Assembly (NCBI GenBank): GCA_965112735.1
Contig: OZ218952.1
Location: forward strand, 2,170,001 to 2,234,000
Direction of reading: 5' to 3'
Length of the DNA stretch: 64,000 nt
DNA from: Phaeosaccion multiseriatum
Lineage: Eukaryota > Ochrophyta, other classes
The notes beneath the pieces are model-generated. The model saw only the letters and a program-made list of their open reading frames with translations, was not told the DNA's origin and did no database searches. Position numbers and translations under genes: made by a program. Positions 35,810 through 47,545 of the stretch are shown here, in pieces. Every line of letters starts with the position of its first letter. Positions within the stretch are counted from its first letter, which is position 1.

Positions 35810-38800
35810 TCACTTCCTCTCAATACGCTCGTAGGTAAGAGAGGCCATGTTCCGTGGAACTAGGGAAGAAGAAAAAAGAGGCCATAGTTCCGTAGCAGTC
35901 TGGGAAGAAGAAAAAAACGCCCGTTTCCCCTCCTCACACTTCCACACTCACCTTGACGTAGCCAATGGGTATCTGGAACCCAAAGAAGCCCGCCACTGAG
36001 AAGAGAAGCCTCGGCACCAGCGGGGAGGCCACAGACAGGGCCATAAAGCCTCCGTTGAGGAACAAGCTGCACATGAGGGCGGCACTCAAACTGTATTGGA
36101 TGGCCTCGATCCTTCCAAATGCCTGCTCGGATTCCAACACGCGCACTCGGAGCTTGAGATCCCCCCTCTCGAGTCTTTCTGTAACGTCGTCAATGTGCGC
36201 CACTCGTCTTGGAGACTTGACCACAGACGCAAGGTCCTGGGGTCGGAGGCCTGCCTTCCGCTGCAGGGATTTGAAGAACGTCTTGTAAACGCTACCATCC
36301 TTCACGTCGAGAAGCTTCTTCAGGTAGGGCTGTGTGTGATGATGAGAGGGGAGGGAAAGGGAGGGAAGGAGGGAGGGAGGGAGGGAGGGAGGGAGGGAGG
36401 GGAGGGAAGGGGAGAGGGGCAGGAGGGAGGGGGGACGGGAGGGGACGGGGAGATGGAGAGAGTGAGGAAGGAGAGAGGGGGGAAGGGAGGGATGAAAGGG
36501 GCTTCGAAGAGCGCGCACGTACACACACGTACACACATACGCAAGCACACACAAGCACACAAGCACATACACTCACACTCACACTCACACTCACACGCAC
36601 ACGCACACTCACACGCACACTCTCTCTCTCACACACACACACACACGCACACGCACACTCAAACGCACACTCTCTCTCTCACACACACACGCACACACAA
36701 CTCTTGTGTGACGCAAGACACGTACGTTGGCGATGCGAGTGAGATCGTACTCGGAGTCCAGGCCCTTGCCGATGCCGTCCAGGGTTGTGAACGCGCGAAA
36801 CTGGGGGGGGGGGAGGGGGAGACGAAGAGGAAGACGGAGAGAGGGAGGGAGAGAAAGGAGAGAGAGGAAGGAGAGAGAGACGGAGAGGAAGGGGGAGGAA
36901 GGAGAGAGAGGACCAGGCAAAGGCGTCAGCATCAGCCTTCCCGCCTTTCCACCAGCCAAGCACTGTCGCTTGAAGCTGGCTGTGCTAACCAAACCAATCA
37001 ACCAATTACCCAACCAACCAACCACCTAACCAATCAATCAATTACCCAACCAACCAACCACCTAACCAATCAAAGAAAGAACCAACCAACCAACCAACCA
37101 ACCACCTAACCAATCAATCAATTACCCAACCAACCAACCACCTAACCTATCAATCAATTACCCAACCAACCAACCACCTAAACAGTCAACCAATTACCCA
37201 ATTAACCACCTAACCAATCAATCAATTACCCAACCAACCAACCACCTAACCAATCAATGAAAGAACCAACCAACCAACCAACCAACCAACCAACCACCTA
37301 AACAGTCAACCAATTACCCAACCAACCACCTAACCAATCAATCAATTACCCAACCAACCAACCGACCAACCAACTAGCCAACCGCTCAATCATGGGGATC
37401 CCGGCTTACCACAAAGGTGAAGGATGGAGGGAACTGTGGTGGGAGATAAAGGGGGGTGGGGGGGCAAACGAAAACAGCGAACGAAGTGGAGGTGAGGAGG
37501 AGGTAGACAATGAGTCGAGGGGGGGGGGGGGGGGAGAAGGACTGAGTGAGGGGCGTACACGAAGGAGAGCAAAGGGCTGAGTGACGAGCGTCCGGAGAAG
37601 AGAGGACAACAGGGGGCAGGCAGAGAAGGAATGGAGGAAGGAAGGAAGGAAGGAAGGAAGGCAGTGGAAGGCAAGCAAATACCGAACAAATCGACACATT
37701 ATCGATACTCTGCTTACCTTGATGGGAATGTCTGACTTGGCGGTGAATAAGTCCTGCCCGATCTTGGCTCGCTCCGACCTCCTCAGCATCTTCTCCTCCT
37801 CCTCGTCCATCTGGTTGATCCACTTGCCGCCTTCGCATCACACAGAGAGAGAGAGATGAGGGGTACGATAGCGGGCATGCCGTTACAGAAGTGAGTGAGT
37901 GAGTGAGTGAGTGAGTGAGTGAGTGAGTGAGTGAGTGAGTGAGAAAGTGAACCAATCGGCAGCACCATCGCACCCCACCCCCACTCCCGCTACATTCACC
38001 CCGCCCCACCCAACCCCACCCCACTTTACAACCCACTCCACCCCACCCCATCCCGGTCCCCAAGTGACCCATGGCCCACCCTATGTCCTGACACCACCCA
38101 CCTGACTGCAACGTGCTCTGGAAGGTATCCAGATAGAACCTCGCCACCCTCTCCACCGTCATACGATCCGAGCCCTGCCGAATAATGTCCATGTCTTCCA
38201 TGGCGTCCACCACCTCCTTGGGGTCGTTCTCGTAGATGCCGAAGATCAAGTCGACAAAGTTCCTCTTGAGCTCGGGGGACAGCTCGTCCTGCAGGGGGGA
38301 GGGGAGGGGAGGGGAGGGGGGTGCTCCTGCTTGAGTTCGAGGGTTTCTGCTTCACTTCAAGCTCCCCTGCGATAGAAGGCCTCTCCTCGCCTACTTGGAA
38401 CCCCCTCCCGGCTCTGCACTTGGTCTGGTCTGGTTGGTACACCAACGGCCCCCCCTTGGGCCCTCCCTCCCCCTCACTCACTCACTCACTCACTCACTCA
38501 CGCACTCCTTCCTTTCCTGTCGACTCACTGCCCTTTCCCTCCTTCCCTTCCCTCCCTCCCTCCCTCTCTCCTTCCCTTCCCTTTCCTTTCCTCTACTCAC
38601 CATCATGCCAAAGTCGTAGAAGATAAGGCGTTGGTTGTCGCCCTGCACGTCGCAAGCCAAGTTTCCGGGCTGGCGTGGGGCCGATGGAAAGATCAAGATG
38701 AAAGGAGTAGCAGGGGCGGGCGGGCGGGTGGAGAGGTGAGGGGGGGGGGTGATATGCAGGTGGGTTGGCGCCGTTGACGGTGCATTCATTTCGGGAGTAT

Positions 38801-41800
38801 AAACTGAACAACCAACATGGAAGGGAGAGCCATTTGTGGGGCGCTGCTGTTTGTGGGTTCTTGTCATGCATCGATTGCCATGTCATCCACAACCCCACCC
38901 AACGTACATGAGCTGTAGTGCAATACGTCGAGTGTCATCATCATCCGTCAACACGAGGAACACGAGGCGCGTGTGCGTGTGCGTGCACCGAGCAAGAGTG
39001 CGGGAAGGGGAGCACGTAAGAAACACGTAGAAGGGGGGTTGAAAGTAAGAGGGGGGGTTGAATGTAAAAAAAGCCCCATCTCCTCCTCTGTTCCCTTGTC
39101 TATGTTTGGCCTCCCTCCTCCTCCACCTCCACCTCCACCTCCTCCTCCCCCTCCTGCTCTTCCTCCCGGCATCCTTCGCCGTACAACCAACTTACGATCG
39201 CAGTGAAAGAAGCCGTTCTCAATGAGCTGTCACAGATGGTCACACACGAGGAAGAACAACACAACACACACCACAGAACAGAGGGGAGTAGGGAGGGGAG
39301 CACAAGGGCAGGCACGCATAAGCTTAGCTGTCAAAGGTGAGTGAGCGCATGAGCACAACGATCGAGCAAACATGTTGAGGCTAGCCTCCTGTGCCTGCCT
39401 GTCTGTCTGACTGGCTGAATGACTGACAATTGACTGACGGTCTGACTGACTGACGGACAGACAGACTGACAGACTGACTGACTGACTGACGGAAAGACTG
39501 ACTGACTGAGACTTGGGATGTCCGCTGGTGCCCACGAAGGCGTGACGTGACGCGGCATGAGGACTCCCCTCTTCTCTCTCTCTCTTTCTCCACCCACCCA
39601 CCCCCCCCCACACACACACGCACACACGCACGCACCTGCACCAAGTAGCACTCCGCGATGCGCGTGGCCATCTTCTTTCTGTCAATGCCCGCCTCGTCAA
39701 TCTTCTCGTAGTCGCTAATCTTGATGCCCGGTACATACTCCATGCACAGAATCTTGGCTGTCAAGGACCAGAGGGACAGGCACGAGCACAGCGGAGAGGA
39801 GAGGAGTGAGCGGGGCGGAGACGGAGAGGGCAGTGAATGAGGACAGTCACGGACGGAAAGGGGGTAAAGGCGGACAAGTGGACAAGTGGAGAGCGGCCAA
39901 GTGTAGAGAGGGGCAGGATGGTGGACAGGAGCGTTGCTGCTGAGTTGAGCGGGAGGGTGACAGTCTGGGCCTAGCAAAGAAGGAATGCACACGCAGACAC
40001 GCTACCGCCAGGCCCCTGCGCATAGAGCCATACCCACCCCATTGCGCCGCATCGCTGCCCTCTGCGAGCACACACACGCACCCATACGCCTCTACACGCA
40101 CACGTTCGCCATCCCTCGACCCCGCTTACGTACATGAGGAGCGATCCCATCTGATCTCCGGCACTTTGATCCAATCGCAGTTTTCGAAGCTCTTGGCGAA
40201 CCTCGCCGCGTTCCTGCCCTCCCCTCGGTAGTCCACCTAAGGCAACACAACACAGTAACACGCACAGCACGGCACACGCCACACACACAGCATGTGCACA
40301 ACGCCCCACACGTAACAAGCGAGAGAGACGCAAGAGAGCAAAAGGAATGGGTCAACGTCAACAACAGAAAACACAACACACCACTCGTCCGAGAGAGAGA
40401 AGGAGAGAGGAAGGGAGAGAGAGATGCACACCCAGCACACCAAGTCCCCACTGTCCGTCCGTCCTGCCGTCCGTCCGGGTGGGGCTTCACGGGAGAGTAA
40501 GTAAGCCCCACAAGCCACGCCCGCGCACGCTTCTTGTCGCGCAGCAACCTGAGCTCCGCTTTCGTCCCTCCCACCCACCCCGGTGCCTGCCTCGCCCTTC
40601 AGTGTCCCGTTCCCGTCCCCTCTTCTGTGCCTTTGACCCCTACAAGACGTCCAAAAACATTCAACGAAAGGCCGCTTGCACCGCTGCCGCACCTCCTCGT
40701 ATAGCACTCTCTTGTTCTCCTTGAGGATGCTGGTCCAGTCCCGTGAGGTGCCATCTATCTTGGGGTCGAACATGTCTGCGAGCTTGGCAAACACCGCCAT
40801 GCTCTTGAGATCCACCTCGAAGAGGTCCTTCAAGCCGGGCCGCTGCACCAAAGAGCATAAATACATACATACACACACATACGTACACACATGTACATGC
40901 ATACACACACAGAGAGAGAGACAGAGTGTGTGTGCGCGTGAGAGAGGCAAGGGAGAGAGACAAGAGGGACAGAGAGGGAGAGGAGCATACCCGGACTCCT
41001 TCCACGTTAAGCACGTCGGAGTGTGCGGTCAGCTCGCTTCATCTTGTCGTGCCCACGGAACGGCTCCCAAGCTACGAGATGGCATTGCTGATCCATCATG
41101 AGCCCTCCTCCCCCCCCCTACTCCCCCCCCTAATACTCCTCCTCCTCCCCTCCTCCTTCTCGTCCTCCTCCTCCTCCTCCTCCTCCTCCTCCTCCTCCTC
41201 CTTACTCTGCTCACGACCGACCGACCCTTCGACCGACCTGTACTTTGACGGCATACGTCTTGCCGTCCAGCGTGGCAAGGTGCACCTGCCCCAGAGAAGC
41301 GGCTGCCAGTGGTGTCTCATCAAATGTGTCAAACAGCTCCGAAACAGGGGCGCCCAGCTCCACCTTGATGACCGCCTTGGCTCGCCTGACAAGACACAGC
41401 ACACACGGCAGCAGCGGTAGAGGCAGCAGCAAGTAGCAGCAGTCGAGGTAGCGGTGAGCAGGAGCAGGCACTACATGTGTAGCCCGCAAAGGCGGAGTCC
41501 GTCCTCTTTCCTTCCCTGACTTCAAAGCCCCTTGACTCCTTCCTTTGCCAACCCCCCCCCCCCCCCCACCCCCTCTGCTGACTTACTTTCCCCCAAAGCC
41601 CTTGACATTGTCCTGCAGCTCGCTCAGTTCCTCAATGTACTCCTTGCTGAGCAAATCGATGCGCGTGGACAGTAGCTGGCCCAGCTTAATGAAGGTGGGG
41701 CCCAGCTTGAGCAGTGCTTTGCACAGATAACGGCCCAGTTTGCGCTTCTCCAGGCTGAGCTTGGCAGGGTCGCGGCTCACGAGACGCTGCTTCGCGAGCA

Positions 41801-43274
41801 TGAACACGGCGCGAAAGAGAAAGAACCACACCTGGAAAGTGCGCACCACCGCCTTGCCTCGAAGGCCCCACCGCCGCCGGAAACGAGCAAAGGTCCCCTT
41901 GGACTCTCTAGCCTCTCGGCTCTTCTCGATGGAGGCCATCTCTTTGGCCTCCTCCATGTCCTCGTCACCCTCGCCATCGTCGTCCTTCTCCTCCTTCCCC
42001 TTGTTCTCGTGCAGTACAAGCGCCTTCTGCTGTGTACCTGGTGAATGTGGGCTCGCTTTGCCCTGTTGTGACGATGGCCCCTTCACTTCCTTTCCTCCTT
42101 CCATCCCTGTTACCCGCCTGCTATCTAATTTTGTGTCTAACGCTGTTGCTGCAGCGGCAGAAGACGACAAATAGAGACATACGGTTGGGGAGGGGTGGGA
42201 GGGGGGGGGAGGGGTGCGCTTAGTTAGTACTAATTGAGCCTCAGTGGTGCGAGCGGAGGGGAGTCCACTCAAGACAACATGCCAGGGCAAGGCCAAGCGC
42301 GTGTCGTGTCGCAAAGCCACATCTACACCCGCTGTCTCGGCACCAACACCCATCATGTACACACGCACAAACACGCACTTCCGCCTCCTCCGTCCTTTGA
42401 CTCAAGGCTGGCGTCACAAGAGTGATGCTTCGCACACGAGATCAGGCTACTCTGTGTTGCGTCAGTCACCCTACTCACATGTGCTGTGCTCGGAGGGGAA
42501 ACCCCCGTTTGGCGGGCTAGGAACCACGAGCTGCGGCTGTTGCTTCCCCTTCCCCCCGTGCTGTGGCGCCAGGTGGTGAAGGTGCTGAAACTCTGCCTTG
42601 CTCACTTTGATGGGTGCCTGCTTCTCTGTTGGCGTGACTGTCGCTTCCCCTCGCCCAGCAAGCTTCGCCGTAGAAAACAGAGTAGACAGGATGCGCCTGC
42701 GTCGAGGAGATGCTGCTGTTGCCTCCTCTGTTGTTGTTGTAGATTTCCTTCCCCTCGACAGAGCCCCAAGGATTGACCATGGAGAGCTCCGCAGCGACGG
42801 AGATAAGGATGGGGAGGAAGTCAAGGAGGCGGACGAGAACCACATGGAAGAGAGGGCATCTGCAGTAGCAGCCCTCCGGCCGCTCCGGTTGCCCCTGGTG
42901 CTGGTGGTCGTCCTGGCCGATGATGGGGTAGCCCGATAGGGCATTCTCCGCTGTTGCAAAGGTGATAATGTCAGCTTCAGCCCCGTGCTGAAGCGCGCCA
43001 AGCAGGAGATTAAGAGCAGCAATACTGCGCTCAGCCCCGCTCTGCTGCTGCCCGCCCTGTTGTTCTGCGGCCTCCCCCTCGAACTGCTGACGATACTACT
43101 GCTGCCCCCACTCGCTGACTTTTCACACATCATGCCCTCCCTCGACCTAACCCGCCTCCTTCTACTACTGCCACATGCACTCAAGCTCCCTCCACTCCTA
43201 ACGGCGCCCCCCATCCCAGGAGAACTGCCCCAGCTTGCGCTCTTGGCTGAGCCATTGTGGCTCCTGACGCACAT
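35810..43274 (-). CDS. ABC1/UbiB-family atypical kinase, probably plastid
   Basis: Fourteen exons: 42479-43274, 41587-42148, 41238-41385, 40693-40842, 40134-40236, 39636-39757, 39196-39226, 38908-38912, 38601-38669, 38102-38288, 37718-37830, 36726-36800, 35952-36329 and 35810-35899; about 942 aa. ABC1 signatures: KLGQ (420-423), the Ala-rich loop AAAS (480-483) that replaces the Gly loop, AVKVQ (K500), KVQRPGL, HCD-PHPGN (D637, N642) and DFG (658-660). DPHPGN is completed by a 5-nt microexon. The C-terminus has hydrophobic segments typical of plastid ABC1Ks. The N-terminal 100 residues include a hydrophobic segment ([18 protein letters not shown]) followed by an Arg/Ser/Thr-rich stretch, compatible with a plastid leader though preceded by a long polar region; ATGs at 43274 and about 43134 compete. 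Family members regulate prenyl-quinone metabolism. The last exon is uncertain: reading through the donor gives a stop at 35934, and duplicated acceptors offer alternative tails. Confidence 0.88.
35838..35917 (-). repeat. Roughly 40-bp tandem duplication carrying a splice acceptor
   Basis: Two adjacent near-copies each contain, on the minus strand, TTCTTCTTCCC followed by AG or TAG, so the last ABC1 kinase intron has two duplicated candidate acceptors (exon starts 35899 and 35859). Both leave an open frame, giving tails of 29 or about 58 residues. Confidence 0.6.
36990..37385. repeat. AACC/ATCA minisatellite in an ABC1 kinase intron
   Basis: About 400 bp of AACC units with interspersed CCTAACCAATCAATCAATTA segments, forming a higher-order repeat of roughly 40-65 bp in the intron between the exons at 36800 and 37718. 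On the transcribed strand it is GGTT-rich. Confidence 0.9.
37890..37941. repeat. (GTGA)n array in an ABC1 kinase intron
   Basis: About 13 GTGA units in the intron upstream of the exon at 37718-37830. On the transcribed strand it reads TCAC, so here it lies on the acceptor side. Confidence 0.9.
38908..38912 (-). other. 5-nt microexon in the ABC1 kinase gene
   Basis: The exon ending at 39196 leaves phase 1 (GAT C) and the exon starting at 38669 begins in phase 0 (CCC GGA AAC), so direct joining breaks the frame. Between them, on the minus strand, CTCAT is bounded by a good acceptor (CTACAG) and a consensus donor (GTACGT). Including it yields Asp-Pro-His-Pro-Gly-Asn, exactly the family's DPHPGN catalytic motif, and restores phase. 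Confidence 0.85.
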
Positions 43275-44114
43275 ATTGGCGCTGAAGTCAAGCAACGCCG
43301 ACGCTGCAGCAGCCGCAGCGAAGCAGCCACACGACAGAGCCAGCAGTAGACTACAAAAACGAGGGCCGACAGTAGACTACAAAAGCGAGGAGCATCGCGA
43401 CAGAGGCGACAGCATGACAGAGGCTCCTTCAACAATTCAACAAACAAAAAACGCCAAAAAAGGGGAGCGTGCCAAGTGGACCCACGCAGGGGCGAGGTTG
43501 GCTTGCTCTTCAACAGCCCAATCGGTGGACGCTTCACGTGCTTCGCTGCAGCCCACCAGGTGCCCTCCTCTTGATTGATAATGACTGAATCACTCAGCTG
43601 TGGAAAGGGGTTGGGCATACAAACAACGTCCACCCCTGGATAGCCCTATCGTAGACAATACGGCGGCTGCGGCTGCAGGTAATGAACAATACGGAAAGCA
43701 GGGCATTACATTACAGGTTCGCAGGGGAGTGGGGAGAGGATAGGGAGGCCTCTTGTCGCTGCTTGTCCTTTGTCAACGTCCTGCAGCTTTGCCTCTGTTC
43801 GCTGCTGCAGCCAATGGAGCTACGGATACTATCCCTCTCTTCCCCTCCCCCCTCGTGTTTCTCACGTGGGCCTCTCTCGGCCCTCGCTTTTGTAGTCTTC
43901 TGCTGTCCCCATGATCCTCCTTTCGCTGTCATGTACGAGGTACTGCTCGTATTGGTTTTCTTTTTTTCTCTGAAGTTTTTCTTCTCCTCCTCCTCTTCTC
44001 TCTTCTCCCCTCCCTCCCCCCCCCGCCCTCTCTCTTTCTCTCCTCTTTCCTCCACATGCACACTGGGATTCAGACCTTAAAAGGGGAGAGAAACTAGGCA
44101 ACGAGACAATAGAC
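43275..44114. promoter_or_regulatory. Divergent upstream region (ABC1 kinase / RRM protein)
   Basis: An 840-bp interval between outward-facing starts. A pyrimidine-rich tract lies at 43984-44052 just upstream of the RRM gene. Open frames on both strands lack recognisable domains. Part of 43275-43630 could belong to a longer ABC1 kinase leader exon. Confidence 0.4.
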
Positions 44115-45417
44115 ATGGAGGCCGCTGCAGACACGAACGGCCAGGTGGGCCCAACAGAGGAGCCTGCTGCGCTTGATGCTACAGAGGAGACTCCTCAAGA
44201 CCCGGAGTCAGTAGCAGCAGCAGCAGCGGCGGACCCCAGCGAGGCTGCTTCAAAGAAGCGCAAGCTGGAAGATGGGGCCGGGGTGACGGACGGCGCGGGA
44301 GAGTTGGCCTTTCATTCAACGGATGAGGCGACGAGGCAGGCCATGGCACAAAAGTGGCTGGCTCCTCTGTCCGAGTTCGACCTTCGAAGGTTGCTCGTCA
44401 AGATGTGAGTAGTACTGCGGACGGTGGTGGTAGTGGTAGTGGTAGTGGTGATGATGGTGGTGGCGTACGTGGGGAGTGGGGAAGAGGTGAGTTACGTCGA
44501 TCCAACTTGGCGGGTGGTGGTTGGTTGTGAGTCTGCTTTGCTCTCTGCTGCTGCATGCACCTTAATTATCTGCTTGTGTTTTCTTCTTCTTCTTTCTTTG
44601 TCTTTCTTCTTCGCTCATCTGACCTGGCAATGATGGTGGTACCGTGCTGCTGCTGGTGGTGCTCCTGTGCACGATACAATGCCTCTGCCTACCTGCCCAC
44701 CCTGCGGATGACAATGTGCTTGGTCTGGGGAATGGCTTTACACGGATGGATCGGATGCTTCTGTGGTGCTCCTGCTGCTGGTGCTCTGCTGCTGGTGCTC
44801 TGCGGGCGTGCTTGATTGCCCTGTTTGGCCGTTTCCGCTGCTGTTGGCGTTGGGTGGATGGAAACATTCGATGGAAAACAAAAACGAAACGAAAATGACT
44901 CGCTTGGACTGGACCGACACATTGCTGAATGAATGGCCATTCTGACTACCATGGTTGCGACTACTGACTACCGTTCATGCGGGTGCTACTGGTGCTGCTC
45001 TGGATTGGACGTGTTTGGTGTGGCGCATTTAATCTGTCCCATGCGATGCGCGAGAGTAGTGCGGTGGCCACGCCCGCCGCCTACGCCGCTATCCACCAAA
45101 CTGCTGCCGAAGATCCGGTACGGGGTCATGGATACTCCCACCACCACTCTTGTCTTCATTCACAAAACACCATCAGCCACTCCCCCGACCCCACCCCTCA
45201 TCTCCCTCTCCTCTTACACTCACACACACACAGCCACACACACGCCTGCTGCCTACCCGCCTTGTCAGGTCCCTTCCCCACACCCCCAACGGCGTCTTGT
45301 CCTTAACCTCGCCCTCCCTCTCTTTCTTGCATCTACCTCTTTGCCTCCTCATCTCGGCGCTCCCTCCCTATCCCGACCTGGTCACCCCCCTCCCCACGCA
45401 CACACATGCACATACAC

Positions 45418-45455
<38 letters not shown>

Positions 45456-46644
45456 CAGGTCCACCGCAAGCTCTTCATCCGGGGCCTGTCCTGGACCACA
45501 ACGAGTGAGATGCTGAAGGAGGCCTTCGTGTGCCACGGAGAGATCTCAGAGGCCGTGGCTGTGCAGGACAAGGTCACCGGCAAGAACAAGGGCTTCGGCT
45601 TTGTCACTTACGAGGTACATTACGGTTACCTACGGTTACCTTACGTGTTTTTTTATAAACCCATCGTTCCACTCGGCTTAATTTCATCCACCCCCATTGA
45701 CGCTCCTCCCTCCCACTTGACTTGACTCGACTCTCCTCAGACCATGGAGGCCGCCTACGCCGCACTGGAGAACCCTTCCAAGGAGCTTGATGGGCGGACG
45801 GTGGAGTGTAACCTTGCCGCCCTCAAGAGCAGTCAATCGAGGTCGGGCTTCCATGGGGCTCCTGTCACAGGCGGTGCGGGAGGAGGCGGGGGTGGAGGGG
45901 CAGGAGGCATACACGGAGGATCAGTGTCGGCCTCAGGGGAGCCTGAGGCCGTGAGAAAGCTTTTCATCAAGGGACTCAATTATGATACCACTACCGAGAC
46001 GGTCAAGAGCTACTTTGGACAGTACGGTGAGATTGAGTTCTGCCAGGTCATTACGCACAAGGATACAGGCAAGAGCAAGGGCTACGGCTTTTGCACCTTC
46101 ACCACCGCGGCAGGCGCTCAGGCCGCACTCGCACAGCCCGAGAAGCACATTGATGTACGTGTTCACGTGTATGGACGTGGTGGGGGGGGGATGATGATGG
46201 TCATGATGATGATGATGATCGATGTTTTTGGTTTGGTTTGTTTGCGGTATCTTATGAATCTCTTTCTCTCTCTCTCTCTCTCTCTCCTCTTATTTTCTCT
46301 TCATACTTTCTGTTTCTCAGGGCCGCAACACGCAATGCAACTTGGCCGAGGCAGGCAAGGCCGCCCAAACCAGCATGGGGGGTGGAGGCTACGGCCAGCA
46401 GATGGGCATGGCGATGGGCTACAACAGAATGGGAGGAGGGGGCTACGGCCAACAGCAGGGCATGTACGGTGGCCAGCAGCAAGGCTATGGCCAGCAGCAG
46501 CAGCAGTGGAGTGGGCAACAGCAGCAGTGGGGGGCTCAACAGCAGCGGATGGCAGGAGGTCAGCAGTACTCGCACCACGCTCAGCTCGGCCAACCCATCC
46601 AGCCCGGGATGGATGCCACGCAGCAGGGCCAGCAGTGGGGATAG
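44115..46644 (+). CDS. UBA2-like RNA-binding protein with two RRMs
   Basis: Five exons in phase: 44115-44404, 45057-45117, 45459-45614, 45741-46154 and 46321-46644, giving 414 aa. The order matches plant UBP1-associated protein 2 and related hnRNPs: an acidic N-terminus with a KKRKLE nuclear-signal-like stretch, a helical segment WLAPLSEFDLRRLLVK, then EDPVHRKLFIRGL leading into RRM1 (RNP2 KLFIRGL at 121-127, RNP1 KGFGFVTY at 161-168), a Gly-rich linker, RRM2 (KLFIKGL and KGYGFCTF) and a Gln/Gly/Tyr-rich prion-like tail. Such proteins bind mRNA in the nucleus and affect stability or splicing. The acceptor of exon 2 is weak; starts at 45057 or 45060 both keep the frame. The 652-bp first intron is GT/TGG-rich. 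The tail composition suggests a phase-separating protein, by inference. Confidence 0.9.
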
Positions 46645-47545
46645 AGCTAAGCTAGGGTGATATGAAGTCAGTCAGTAGGGCAAGGCAGGGGCAGGAGAGG
46701 GAGGTGTTCGTTGTGTGTTCCCGCTGCCCGGGGGGGGCGGGGGGAGGAGGGGAAGGCTTAGAAGGGTGCATACTATAGGCATACAGGCATCCTCATACCA
46801 TGCATTCGTGTGTGTGTGCGTACGTGCGTGCGTGCGTGCACGCTTTTCCGCCGTTGGCTGAGAGAAGAGGTGCAAGAAATATGACAATGGAATCCAGAGA
46901 GAGAGAGAGAGAGATGGAGAGAGATATGGAGAGGGGTAAGGCAATGTACGCAGCCCCATCACTCATCACTCTGCGGGGTGGCCGGGACTTGTCTGCACTG
47001 CCACAAGAAAGACTGGCGCGTTTACTCGTGACTCAGTCACAAGAACGACTGAATGACTCACTCGCTTCCTCATTTTCCTTCTCATTTTAATTAATGATAT
47101 GGGCGCTATTAGTTAGAAAGAAATGGCAAGTCGGCTCTTTCTGGGCGGGCAGAGACAGGCACACGTACAACACAGAGCGCTCCAATGAAATGACGCTCCT
47201 TCCCTTCCCTAGCCGCCACCCGCCTTGAGGACAACACCACACACTTCATTTTTTTTTTAAATTAATAACACCACATACTCGGCCGCGACAGGGGAACGGA
47301 CAGACGGCACATTGATTGCGAAAGGAGTGCAGCTGCTGCCTTGTCAGAGCTTGCCTCCTGCTGCGCTTCCCTCCTTCTGCCCCTGCCTGCTGCTTCGCTG
47401 CTTCTCGCTGTCCTCACCTCGCTGGAACCTCTTCCGCCTCTGGCAATAACTAAGTCAACCCTTTCATTGTGTGGGGATGTGGTGGGCTGGTGGCAGGGCA
47501 CGGCCTGGAGTGTGAGAGTGCCATTCCCAAGAAGCGTGCTCAAGC
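46645..47545. other. Convergent spacer between RRM protein and GET3
   Basis: Contains both 3' UTRs. It has a short GA array at 46897-46913 and an A/T-rich stretch around 47086-47275 with oligo-T at 47252-47260. No gene is seen. Confidence 0.6.

Noticed and set aside
42598-42939. Plus-strand frame opposite the ABC1 kinase leader exon
   Set aside because: Shadow of the minus-strand exon; composition mirrors it and no gene features are present.
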